NCBI GenBank assembly: GCA_954871525.1
Contig: OX940869.1
Location: forward strand, 17,264,001 to 17,328,000
Direction: 5' to 3'
Source of the DNA: Parietaria judaica
Taxonomy: Eukaryota; Streptophyta; Magnoliopsida; Rosales; Urticaceae
Length of the DNA: 64,000 nucleotides
The position numbers and the translations under genes are program-made. Shown here in pieces: positions 1 to 11,395 of this stretch (position 1 is the first letter of the stretch; each line of letters starts with the position of its first letter). The notes under the pieces are model-generated. The model was not told where the DNA came from, did no database searches, and saw only the letters and a list, made by a program, of their open reading frames with translations.

Positions 1-91
1 TGAGCAAGGAGATATGCCCTCCCGAATCTGGTCGTCCAGACGACGTAGCTCGTCAACAAACAGAGCTCATCGTCATCAAAGAGAGCGTCGC
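1..91. repeat. Left part of a Tat-like 3' UTR tandem-repeat tract
   Basis: GC-rich sequence made of degenerate units such as CTCATCGTCATCAAAGAGAG, the same class as the array that resumes at 10498. If the Copia element at 92-10497 is removed, the two sides join as AGAGCGTCGC|CACCAAAGG, a string that also occurs intact near 10905. This shows that 1-91 and 10498 onward were once continuous. The last five bases (87-91, GTCGC) are one copy of the target duplication. Confidence 0.8.
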
Positions 92-2835
92 TGTTGGAAA
101 TCACGTCTCGGATTCCGTGTAAATTATCACGAATTATACCTCCGAACCGTCCGGGTAACATTTAAAAAATTATTTTAAAGCGGAAAAACTTGTTATCCGT
201 TCAACGGTACGGATATCGGATAATAACCATATACTAAGATCTGATAAATATTATGTAATTTAATATTCATAAATCATTATTAATAAACTAGTCATAATAG
301 GAAATAAATAGAAAGCAGTAAATGGTTGCATTTATTAACCCAATGCATAAGGCCGTACCTCTTATGACGACTTCCGGCTGCGCGTTCTGAATCGGGCAGG
401 GCTCCGCCGGTGCTGAGGGAAACTCCCGTGATCTTCCGGGATATTCTCCTGGAATCCTCGTACCGAAGCGTGGGCTTCGCCGGCAGGACTCCGTCGCAAA
501 ATTTTAACTGATGGTTCTTTTTAAGCTTCCGGAGAAATAGTCTCCTAAGCCGAACCAGAAAAGAGAGATCAGAGAAAAATTCGCAGACCCTGAGGGAGAG
601 GGAGAGTTCGAATTTTTCTCTGGGGAAAGGTGTGAAAAATGTGTAGAATGAGCCTCCTATTTATAGGCTCAAACCGTAACCGAATTGGAGAATTTCCCTC
701 CCTAATTTCGAATTTCTTATAATTAAATATAATTAATTATCTTAATCCAATGGTCCAGATTTAATCTCATCTAAATCCAATGGATATAATTAATTAGGGA
801 TTTAATTAAATAAGAAAGATTTGGATAAATCAAAAATCCAATCTTATCTTCTTATATTTATAAAATTCGAATTATCATATATATTTATAATAAAATTCGA
901 ATTATTATTATCTAGATCCAACGGTTGAGATAAATCTTCTAACCGATCTAATGGATGAAATTAGTTTAGGATAAAATCAAATATAAAAAGATTTATTAAA
1001 AACAATTTCGATTTTATCCTTAACCTATAATTCGAAAATTATATAAATATATATAATTAATTAATTTCCAATCCGACGGTAAAGATTAAATCTTAGACCG
1101 ATCTAACGGATATAATTAATTAACCAAATTCGAAAAATGAAACATGGTTACCAAGTTATTAAATTCGAATTTATCAATATCCTAATCCAACGGTTGATAT
1201 TAAATCATAACCGATCCAATGGATTAAATTGATTTTAGGGATTTGCCAAGATACCAAAACATTTGGTACTTATGCCGCAAATATGGAAAGACCAAATCAT
1301 GTTATTCGAATTGCCTAGGGTTTCATATTATGAAACCCTAATTCGAATTTACACATATAAATATATATAAATATATATTTTTATTTATCAATATAAATCT
1401 ATTAATTATAAATTAATTATTAATAAGACATTAATAATTAAATCCAAATAATTAAATTATATTAATATTTCCTGATCTCAATATCACACATTAAAATGTC
1501 ATGGTGCCACACCATCATTTAAATTCGTGACATGTGATTTAATTTCAAAGTTTATCGAACCGATCACAAACTTAGAAAATCCATAAATCACTAACCGTAA
1601 GTCGAAATGACTCGGTTCAAATAGAAAAGTTGCTTATAATTTAATTTCCAACAACATGGTGCTGATAGAAAATCCAAATTCTAACTTTCTTTTATCAGTT
1701 AATTTCGTGTACCAAAATATGGTACTTTTGCCACGCTAACGATAAAACTATCTGACGTCTGCCACAGACCTTTCAGTTTTATAAGTCAAGCCAAATGATT
1801 AAACATTATCCAGAATGTATTTTAATCACGTACGTATCATCCGTTACGGAGCTATCCTGGGGACCATGGACCCGTATCACTTAAGCTCCAACGAACTGCT
1901 AGTTGTTCGTCAAACCTCGAAGTGATTCCACTATAGACCCGAGGCTGCACTCTTTAGTGATACGGTATATATTATTCCCTTTATAACAGCAGGGTGTCCA
2001 TTGATACAATCAAATTCGGGTTATTGATCTTTCACTTGATGATCCACACACGAGCAGGCGGTTTCTACCGTTATGCCCCTCATTGCATTTTCATCCTTGA
2101 CTCAGTCAGTAATATTATGAGTAACCCACTTATGGTTTCGATTCATAAGTTGCGCACGGGTACCTCTCACTTCTCACCACTGACAATCAAGGGAATCATC
2201 ATCACTCTGAAGAGAGCTGTGTGATGCCCATGTCTATGACCAAGCTACCCTTACTGCTGACTATCATGTTCCCAAAATAATAGTGTTGGGAACAGCGGTA
2301 ATATTTCGTGTTCTTTAACGGTTAAATCAAAGAACAATCAAGCCAACAGCTTGGACTCAAGATCACTCAGGACTTAGATCGAATATCCATTTGATTATCT
2401 ACTAGTGACTCAACTCCAAGTTATCAGTGACGGTCTTATATGATAACTTCCGGAGTTTAAGTCAGGTCCAGTCCAGTATGAAGACACTTCATACTTAATG
2501 CACTTCTAGTGAGTGTGACACACACAAAATCCAGAATAGGATTGTCACTTAGTCACATTAATGACCTTATACGATTAATAGGCTCCCACCCAGTTAATCA
2601 GGTCATGGACATTTTAAGTTCATTTATTATGATTATTAATTCTTATTCACATTGACTCTGTTGTGATAATAATTCATAATTGCATCCTTTATGAACTAAG
2701 GAATCAAACATTCTATTTTACTCTACCAGAAACTATAATAAGATTAACATAATAAGTATCATCTTTATTCAACGACTTGTCATAATCTTTTACAAATGGA
2801 TAAAATATCTTGTTTAAGGACACATATGTCCAACA
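92..2835 (-). repeat. 3' LTR of the Copia element (2744 bp)
   Basis: Starts TGTTGGAAAT and ends ATGTCCAACA as written on the plus strand. It matches 7797-10497 along its length; its extra segment near 1308-1350 is absent from the other LTR, where two flanking TTCGAATT strings have been joined. The part at about 700-1260 is four degenerate copies of a unit of the form ATCCAAYGGT...ACCGATCTAAYGGAT. The part at about 1790-2640 is the best conserved between all family members in this window. Confidence 0.93.
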
Positions 2836-2850
2836 ATCTCCCACTTGTAC
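2836..2850 (-). other. Polypurine tract next to the 3' LTR
   Basis: On the minus strand the 15 bases between the pol stop codon and the LTR read GTACAAGTGGGAGAT, directly followed by TGTTGGAC. AGTGGGAGAT is a typical polypurine tract for plus-strand priming and fixes the polarity of the element. Confidence 0.8.
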
Positions 2851-4738
2851 TTAAAGAAGATGACCCATGTCTTTCAGACCCATACTCTCCAGATGCCTCC
2901 TGAATAATTTCTCTGGCAACGTCTTGGTGAATGGATCAGCCAGATTGTCTTCCGACGCTATTTTCACAACCCTCACGTCGCCACGACGCACTATTTCTCT
3001 TATGAGATGGTATTTGCGTTCTATATGTTTTGCCTTGTTATGCTCTCTGGGCTCTTTAGAATTTGCCACCGCACCACTGTTGTCACAGTATAGTGTTTGG
3101 GGCCCATCTACATCTGGAACAACTCCCAGCTCTATGTAGAAATTCTTGAGCCAAACTGATTCTTTGGCTGCCTCACAAGCTGCCACGTATTCAGCTTCCA
3201 TTGTGGAATCTGCGATACAGGATTGCTTTACGCTTTTCCAGAATATCGCTCCACCAGCAAGGGTGTACACTGCTCCCGACGTCGATTTTCTCGCGTCTCT
3301 ATCAGACATAAAGTCTGAATCAGTGTATCCTAGTGGATTCAGTTCTGATCCTGAAAACACTAACATATAGTTTCTCGTTCTCCGAAGATACTTGAGAATG
3401 TTCTTCACTGCTGTCCAGTGAGCCATACCAGGGTTGGATTGGTATCTGCTAACAATTCCCACAGCGTAACAGATGTCTGGCCTAGTACACTGCATAGCGT
3501 ACATCAGACTTCCCACTGCTGAAGCATAGGGTATTCGCCTCATCACATCTTGCTCTTCCGGAGAAGTTGGGCATTGTTTCCTGCTAAGGAACACTCCATG
3601 TCTGGTCGGTAAATTACCTCCCTTGGAGTTTGCCATTGCAAAACGTTCAAGCACCTTATCAATGTAAGCTGCTTGAGATAAGGCCAGAAGCCTGTTGTTG
3701 CGATCCCTGAAAATACGGATCCCAAGAACATAATTGGCTTCTCCCATGTCCTTCATTTGGAATTGCGTAGATAGCCACGCTTTCACGTCCGATAGCCTCT
3801 TCACACTGTTTCCAATGAGAAGAATATCGTCGACGTATAGAATAAGGAATATCTCCACGGTTTCATCATTGAGTTTGTATATGCAGGCCTCAGTGATGTT
3901 CTGTATGAATCCATAGGTTTTGATGGTCTCATCAAACCTTATATTCCAGGATCTGGAAGCTTGCTTCAATCCATAAATGGATTTGAGAAGTCAGCAAACT
4001 TTCCCTTCTTGACCCTTCTGCACGAACCCCTCTGGTTGGTCCATATAGATGTTTTTCGTCAATGTACCCGTTCATGAAGGCGGTTTTGACATGCATCTGC
4101 CAAATCTCATAATTGAGACTACAGGCTATGGCTATGAGAATCTGGATGGACTTCAGTGACAGGAGAGAAAGTTTCCTCGAAACTAATACCTTCTCTCTGG
4201 GTATAACCCTTTGCCACTTTACTAGCGTTGAAGGTTTCAACCTTCCCGTCCATTCCTCTCTTCGTCTTGTATACCCACTTACAGCCAATGGTTTTGAAGC
4301 CATCCAGTATGTTTACAAGTTCCAGACTTGATTAGAATTCATTGATTCTATTTCTTGGTTCATGGCTTCCTGCCATTCTCCCTTATCAGGATCCATCATA
4401 GCTTGCTCAAAGCCTATAGGATCTTCAACGCTAACGTTTGTGATAGCCAGGTCAAATTCCAACTGAGTATACTCGTAGTGTTTAACCGTTCTATTGAACC
4501 TCCCACTACGTCTGAGTATTCTCAAAGTTTCTAATGAAACTATGATCACTCGTAGTGTCTTTGGTTTTAACAACCTCCCACTACATCCGAGTATCATGTG
4601 GTTCTGATTTGGGAACGTGGTTTCCGCACTCTGATTATCAACAGGCGTTGTTGATTGTGTAATTATTTTTTCATCTAACATTTCCTCCAGTAATATTTTA
4701 CCTTGAGGTTCATAGTTTATTATAGAGTCATATTCCAA
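2851..4738 (-). pseudogene. Copia pol remnant: reverse transcriptase and RNase H
   Basis: The C-terminal part (about 3969 down to 2851) is open for over 370 codons. It holds the RT motif YVDD (codons at about 3837-3826), the post-RT block with KSTSG, and an RNase H domain with its acidic residues in TDSD, MEAEY and CDNSGA, ending at a stop 15 bp before the LTR. Upstream (4738-3970) the frame is broken by at least two frameshifts and a stop just before the conserved YGLKQAS block. RT motif A reads QMHVKTAF instead of the family's QMDVKTAF (codon 4093-4091), so the first catalytic aspartate is histidine. The N-terminal piece has the usual pre-RT linker (DPDKGEWQEAMNQEIESM). Integrase, protease and gag are missing upstream. 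This is a dead copy that nonetheless keeps a long RNase H frame. Confidence 0.9.
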
Positions 4739-7299
4739 AAAGAGTTACTATTGCTGAAAACAATTACTCTCTCATATGATCATAAACTATATCTCGTCCG
4801 AGTCCCATTAAATGAATAATATAAAATGATTCTTTCCCCTTAATCATTTCTAAAAGGTTCTTGTTCCTTCTATTCAGAGCACCTCAATGTGCTTGACGTG
4901 CGCAAGGAACCGTTGACTAACAGAGAATTAATTTCTCTTCACGGTGATCACTGAATTAAAAGTTCAGACTCACCACTTCAGAATAACTGAAGAGCCATTA
5001 GTGATTTATCAAATTTAAAAATTCGATTTATGCAATAAATTTCTTGAAGTCACATAAGTTCTAATTTACTTTGCATTCATACCTTTACCTTTGAACACTT
5101 GCCTATCATTAGATAAAGTATTCATATCCTTCTCGAGCTTGTATAATGGACCACATACACCAAGTATGTACAAGCTTTATAGGAACTGTGGCTCTTTAGA
5201 CCTTTTCTCATGAAATGGTCTTTTAATCATTTTAATCTTTAGACAAGATTCTCAACAGGCAGGGAACTGACGAACAGTTCACGCATTGGTCCTTCCTGTT
5301 TATCTCATCCAAATTAATATGACTATCATTAAGATGCCTTAGGTATGATCACTTTCATAGTTAACCTTTTTTTTTGGATGTCACATCCATATTATTCATT
5401 CATTATTTCATAATGGTTTGAGCTTGTTTATTTTCACTTCTCCGGACAATCAATATAAATAACTAGATCATTTCATACATAATAATTTCATTATTATCTA
5501 CAATGATAAAACTTTGTTCATATAAGTGGATATTTGAATTTCCACGTAAGTCACGGGTATAATAAATATTGTTCTTGAAAACAACAATTTATTATATTTA
5601 AACGAGTTGCTCCCACTGAAATAATTATCCCATTACTTTGACTAACATAGTCAATTTATGATTGTCTTCCGAATCCTGGATTCAGTCAAAGGTTTAAACC
5701 TTAACCAATCATTAACTTTGGGTTGGGCGATTATCTTATCTTTGTTCATTTCTCAGCTATTTCCTAAGTTCAAGAACTTTCGAATTACTCCCTTGTAATA
5801 TCGAGTGGAAATATCAGCTAAACATAAAAGATAATCGATAAGTGAACAAAATCACTTATTCGAACTTTTATTGTCTTGACATTAAATACACATCAGATTA
5901 TTCTATATATATATTTGGGATAGACATTTTAGACTGACATTGAAAAAGAAACTTATTAAACTTTATTATAGGTAGAATGTTTAAGATGAAAATTGGTTTG
6001 AAATAGTTACATGATGCAAACATGTTCTTGGGAAAACGTTAAATAAACCCTTTAACTATTTCGTGATAATTTAACCGACTGTACACGTCGTTGCCGTCCT
6101 TAGTGGCATGGTCACTCTAGGGTGACTCGCGGTATCAACCGTGTAGTTTGGTTAAACTAAGTTTTAGTCATAAACTTAATTAATAACAAGAACCACCAAG
6201 TTCTCTATGATTATTAACTATCACCATAGACGGTCGGGAAGCACCAACTTTCGTGCAAGCTTAATCCATTATTTTTGGTTCTCGGGATCCTCTTGGAAAC
6301 GTTGTCCTTAGGGAATGGTCACTCTAGGGTGACTCGCGGTCCATTTCCAAGATTCCTCCATCCCAATATTCTTTTGGAACTATCACGGTGTCAAACCTTC
6401 CACAAGCACACCTTCCTTAGGGAATGGACACTCTAGGGTGACTCGAGGCGGTGTGGTCAGCAGACCTTGTGACAGTAATAATGGAGACCTTTGTTTTATT
6501 CTATACTTGCCATTGTTTTTAGGAAATAACGTTTTTTAATTTCTAAGTTATAAAAACTTATTATATAAACTGTTTATTAATGACACATTAAAAGTTTATA
6601 TTTTGGCTTTATTTATTACGACACGTAATTTTAAATAAGCCCTAAAAATGTGTTTATTATTTCGTCGGTAGTGATAGATCAAAACGTACGCTCTCCAGGT
6701 CGATGGGAGGGGTCCTAACCGGTCACCCAGAAGTGGATGGTGAACCGGCCCCACTTTTGATTCCCTCTTCCTTAGGCAAGATTGTACGTTTGAAATTTTT
6801 CCGACTAATAATTAACACTTTTACATTTACTCTTTATTATTTATATCTATCCTATATAGACATATTAATAATGATCTAAACATAGACACTATGTTTGAGG
6901 ATTATGAAAATAGGTTATATCAAATTATATCTATGATGAATATTCATAATTAATGATACTTATTCTCTAAGAATTATCATTAAACATTTTAATGCCCTTT
7001 AATAATTATTTATGAAATATTAAAATAAGACAATGATATTATTCTTCGAATATTATCATCCATATTTTAATTTATTAAATAAGACAATGTTATTTAATTA
7101 TTAAATAACATCCATATTTAATTTTATGAATTAATTAAAATAAGACAATGTTATTTATCCGGAAATAACATCCATATTTTAATTCATATTAATTAATCAT
7201 AATTAATTTTAATTCATAAATATTAATTTCATTAATAATAATTAATAATTAATCCACGGGTTCCGGGTCGGAATAAAAATCCGACCCATATAAAAAAAT
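4739..7299 (-). other. Long AT-rich non-coding internal region of the Copia element
   Basis: About 2.5 kb where gag, protease and integrase would lie in a complete Copia element. I see no Copia protein motif on either strand. It is strongly AT-rich, with ATTAATTAT-type runs and a repeated AACATCCATATTTTAAT motif at 7050-7190 that recurs at 29169-29250 in the related element. It also holds three copies of a hairpin-forming repeat (6096-6452), listed separately. It reads as a long untranslated leader of a non-autonomous element. Confidence 0.65.
6096..6452. repeat. Three dispersed copies of a hairpin motif
   Basis: Copies of roughly CCTTAGGGAATGGTCACTC followed by TAGGGTGACTCG lie at 6096-6133, 6304-6340 and 6413-6452. 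Each contains GTCAC, a 6-base spacer and GTGAC (the third copy has GACAC), so it can form a short stem-loop. The surrounding sequence is not repeated. Just downstream (6700-6760) CCGGTCACC and GGTGAACCGG form another short inverted pair. Confidence 0.7.
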
Positions 7300-7632
7300 G
7301 CACGTGGGTCCTCCAGGCTTAAGCCCGGGCCCACATATCCGTGGAATGGGCAGGGACAGCCCACGGGTAGGCCAGGGCATTGCCCTGGCACTTCGGGCTG
7401 GGCCTGCAGGCCCATTCCGCTGCCAGGCAGCGTGGCCTGCGGCCAGCCCGCCAGGCCCACACGGGTGCCCTTGCCCTGGCCGAGTGGCCTTGGCGATGGC
7501 CTTGCCCGTGGGCCTGGCCCGTGGGCCTTGCCCTGGCGAACAACCTGGGGCTGCAGCGGCAGCCCCTGTTCGTTGCGATATTCTCGGGCTGGGCTGCCAA
7601 GGGCAGCCCGGTCCAACCACCCGGTCCGATTT
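7300..7632. other. GC-rich island in the retrotransposon leader
   Basis: About 330 bp of very GC-rich sequence dominated by GGGCCTGG, GCCCGTGGG and AGGCCC motifs, set in a leader that is otherwise mostly A and T. It is open in several frames on both strands only because stop codons are rare at this composition; the translations are Gly/Pro/Ala/Arg-rich with no domain. The sister element has an island at the same place (29365-29690), with conserved edges (CACGTGGG, GGCTTAAGCCCGGGCCCAC, GGGCTGCC) but a different centre. Confidence 0.75.
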
Positions 7633-7796
7633 TTCGGATCGGGTAATTTTCTTATATTAAATTAATATTTAAAATATCTAGAAATTCAAAATTTCAATTT
7701 TAAATAATTAATTTTATTCATCAAATAATTCGTTCTTAAACCCATTAATTTAAATTACGTAATTATTTATGCTTGAACCATGGCTCTGATACCAAT
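7633..7796 (-). other. Leader end with Copia primer binding site
   Basis: On the minus strand TGGTATCAGAGCC (7794-7782) starts two bases inside the 5' LTR. This is the classic Copia primer binding site, complementary to the 3' end of initiator methionine tRNA. The remaining bases up to the GC island are AT-rich. Confidence 0.92.
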
Positions 7797-10497
7797 TGTT
7801 GGAAATCACGTCTCGGATTCCGTGTAAATTATCACGAATTATACCTCCGAACCGTCCGGGTAACATTTAAAAAATTATTTTAAAGCGGAAAAACTTGTTA
7901 TCCGTTCAACGGTCCGAATATCGGATAATAACCATATACCAAGATCTGATAAATATTATGTAATTTAATATTCATAAATCATTATTAATAAACTAGTCAT
8001 AATAGGAAATAAATAGAAAGCAGTAAATGGTTGTATTTATTAACCCAATGCATAAGGCCGTACCTCTTATGACGACTTCCGGCTGCGCGTTCTAAATCGG
8101 GCAGGGCTCCGCCGGTGCTGAGGGAAACTCCCGTGATCTTCCGGGATATTCTCCTGGAATCCTCGTACCGAAGCGTGGGCTTCGCCGGCAGGACTCCGTC
8201 GCAAAATTTTAACTGATGGTTCTTTTTAAGCTTCCGGAAAAATAGTCTCCTAAGCCGAACCAGAAAAGAGAGATCAGAAAAAATTCGCAGACCCTGAGGG
8301 AGAGGGAGAGTTCGAATTTTTCTCTGGGGAAAGGTGTGAAAAATGTGTAGAATGAGCCTCCTATTTATAGGCTCAAACCGTAACCGAATTGGAGAATTTC
8401 CCTCCCTAATTTTGAATTTCTTATAATTAAATATAATTAATTATCTTAATCCAATGGTCAAGATTTAATCTCATCTAAATCCAATGGATATAATTAATTA
8501 GGGATTTAATTAAATAAGAAAGATTTGGATAAATCAAAAATCCAATCTTATCTTCTTATCTTTATAAAATTCGAATTATCATATATATATTTATAATAAA
8601 ATTCGAATTATTATTATCTAGATCCAACGGTTGAGATAAATCTTTAAACCGATCTAATGGATCAAATTAGTTTAGGATAAAATCAAATATAAAAAGATTT
8701 ATTAAAAACAATTTCGATTTTATCCTTAACCTATAATTCGAAAATTATATAAATATATATAATTAATTAATTTCCAATCCGACGGTAAAGATTAAATCTT
8801 AGACCGATCTAACGGATATAATTAATTAACCGAATTCGAAAAATGAAACTTGGTTACCAAGTTATTAAATTTGAATTTATCAATATCCTAATCCAACGGT
8901 TGATATTAAATCATAACCGATCCAATGGATTAAATTGATTTTAGGGATTTGCCAAGATACCAAAATATTTGGTACTTATGCCGCAAATATGGAAAGACCA
9001 AATCATGTTATTCGAATTTACACATATAAATATATATAAATATATATTTTTATTTATTAATATAAATCTATTAATTAATTATTAATAAGACATTAATAAT
9101 TAAATCCAAATAATTAAATTATATTAATATTTCCTGATCTCAATATCACACATTAAAATGTCATGGTGCCACACCATCATTTAAATTTGTGACATGTGAT
9201 TTAATTTCAAAGTTTATCGAACCGATCACAAACTTAGAAAATCCATAAATCACTAACCGTAAGTCGAAATGACTCGGTTCCAAAAGCAAAGTTGCTTAGA
9301 ATTTAATTTCCAACAACATGGTGCTGATAGAAAATCTAAATTCTAACTTTCTTTTATCAGTTAATTTCGTGTACCAAAATATGGTACTTTTGCCACGCTA
9401 ACGATAAAACTATCTGACGTCTGCCACAGACCTTTCAGTTTTATAAGTCAAGCCAAATGATTAAACATTATCCAGAATGTATGTTAATCACGTACGTATC
9501 ATCCGTTACGGAGCTATCCTGGGGACCATGGACCCGTATCACTTAAGCTCCAACGAACTGCTAGTTGTTCGTCAAACCTCAAAGTGATTCCACTATAGAC
9601 CTGAGGCTGCACTCTTTAGTGATACGGTATATATTATTCCCTTTATAACAGCAGGGTGTCCATTGATACAATCAAATTTGGGTTATTGATCTTTCACTTG
9701 ATGATCCACACACGATCAGGCGGTTTCTACCGTTATGCCCCTCATTGCATTTTCATCCTTGACTCAGTCAGTAATATTATGAGTAACCCACTTATGGTTT
9801 CGATTCATAAGTTGCGCACGGGTACCTCTCACTTCTCACCACTGACAATCAAGGGAATCATCATCACTCTAAAGAGAGCTGTGTGATGCCCATGTCTATG
9901 ACCAAGCTACCCTTACTGCTGACTATCATGTTCCCAAAATAATAGTGTTGGGAACAGCGGTAATATTTCGTGTTCTTTAACGGTTAAATCAAAGAACAAT
10001 CAAGCCAGCAACTTGGACTCAAGATCACTCAGGACTTAGATCGAATATCCATTTGATCATCTACTAGTGACTCAACTCCAAGTTATCAGTGACGGTCTTA
10101 TATGATAACTTCCGGAGTTTAAGTCAGGTCCAGTCTAGTATGAAGACACTTCATACTTAATGCACTTCTAGTGAGTGTGACACACACAAAATCCAGAATA
10201 GGATTGTCACTTAGTCACATTAATGACCTTATACGATTAATGGGCTCCCACCCAGTTAATCAGGTCACGGACATTTTAAGTTCATTTATTATGATTATTA
10301 ATTCTTCTTCATATTGACTCTGTTGTGATAATAATTCATAATTGCATCCTTTATGAACTAAGGAATCAAACATTTTATTTTACTTTACCAGAAACTATAA
10401 TAAGATTAACATAATAAGTATCATCTTTATTCAACGACTTGTCATAATCTTTTACAAATGGATAAAATATCTTGTTTAAGGACACATATGTCTAACA
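7797..10497 (-). repeat. 5' LTR of the Copia element (2701 bp)
   Basis: Near-identical partner of 92-2835. It lacks the roughly 40-bp segment around 1308-1350 of its partner. It ends TCTAACA (one change from TCCAACA) and is followed by the target duplication GTCGC at 10498-10502. In element orientation transcription would start in this LTR and run leftward. Confidence 0.93.
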
Positions 10498-11150
10498 GTC
10501 GCCACCAAAGGGGGCTCATCGTCACCCAAGGGGGCTTTTTGCCACCAAATATAGCTCGTCGTCACAAAAGGGGGCTTGTCGCCACCAAAGATAGCTTGTC
10601 GCCACCAAAGTGGGCTCGCCGTCACCAAAGAGAGCTCGCCGTCACCAAAGAGAGCTCGTCGCCGCCAAGGAACTCGTCACCAAAGAGAGCTCGTCACTGC
10701 CAAGGAACTCGTCACCAAAGAGGGCCCATCGTCGGCGAGGAGCTTGTCACCAAAGAGAGCGTCACCACCAAAGGGGGCTCGTCGTCACCAAAGGGGGCTT
10801 ATCACCACCAAAGAGAGCTCGTCGCCGCCGAGGAACTCATCACCAAAGAGGACACGTCGCCGGCGCGGAGCTCATCACCAAAGAGAGCTCATCGCCACCA
10901 AAGAGAGCGTCGCCACCAAAGGGGGCTCATCGTTACCAAAGGGGGCTTGTCGCCACCAAAGATAGCTCGTCGCCACCAAAGGGGGCTCGCCGTCACCAAA
11001 GAGAGATCGTCACCGCCAAGGAGCTCGTCACTAAAGAGAGCTCATCGTCACCAAATGGGGCTCGTCGCTACCAAAGGGGGCTAGTCGTCACCAAAGAGAG
11101 CTCGTCGCCACCAAAGGAGGCTCTCCGTCACCAAATAGAGCTCAATGCCG
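10498..11150. repeat. 20-bp tandem repeat array in a Tat-like 3' UTR
   Basis: Direct repeats of CTCGTCGCCACCAAAGAGAG and close variants. GCCACCAAAG or GTCACCAAAG recurs exactly every 20 bp at 10581, 10601, 10621 and 10641. Because 20 is not a multiple of 3, the same peptide cycle (SPPKRA, RRHQRE, VTKESS) appears in all three frames, so several overlapping Ser/Arg/Lys-rich frames look open without being genes. The array precedes a polypurine tract and LTR, where hypervariable tandem repeats are known in Tat/Ogre elements. Confidence 0.85.
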
Positions 11151-11395
11151 CCGAAGGCAGCCCATCACTACCGAGGAGCCCGTCATCACCGAAGGCAGCC
11201 CGGCACCGCCGAGGAGCCCGTCATCACCGAAGGCAGCCCGCCACCGCCGAGGAGCCCGTCATAACCAAAGGAAGCCCATCACCGCCAAGGATCCCGTCGC
11301 CACCGAAGGCAGCCCATTGCCGCCGAAGACAGCCCGCCACCACGAGGGGCCCATCACCAAAGAGAGCCCGCCATTGCCGAAGGATGCCCGACGCC
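11151..11395. repeat. About 38-bp tandem repeat
   Basis: Units of the form CCGAAGGCAGCCCGCCACCG followed by CCGAGGAGCCCGTCATCA; GAAGGCAGCC recurs at 11191 and 11229. It looks like a doubled and diverged version of the neighbouring 20-bp unit. Confidence 0.75.

Larger units (their letters stand above)
92..10497 (-). mobile_element. Full-length Copia-type LTR retrotransposon, degenerate
   Basis: Two long terminal repeats (92-2835 and 7797-10497) enclose a 4.96-kb internal region. On the minus strand the order is 5' LTR, primer binding site, long leader, pol, polypurine tract, 3' LTR. A 5-bp target duplication GTCGC lies at 87-91 and 10498-10502. The LTRs begin and end TG...CA and differ by scattered substitutions plus one indel of about 40 bp, so insertion is fairly recent. 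The RT/RNase H order and sequence are Ty1/Copia. The internal region shows only the RT to RNase H end of pol; I found no gag, protease or integrase, so the element must have depended on another copy for transposition. I do not assign a Copia lineage. Confidence 0.93.

Noticed and set aside
1994..2224. 76-codon frame as a real gene
   Set aside because: It starts with GTG, lies in an LTR antisense to the element, and is broken in one LTR copy. Kept only as a conservation observation.
7242..7665. Several overlapping open frames of 77-124 codons on both strands
   Set aside because: They fall in the GC-rich leader island where stop codons are rare. The products are Gly/Pro/Ala/Arg-rich with no domain, and the same happens in the sister island at 29370-29676.
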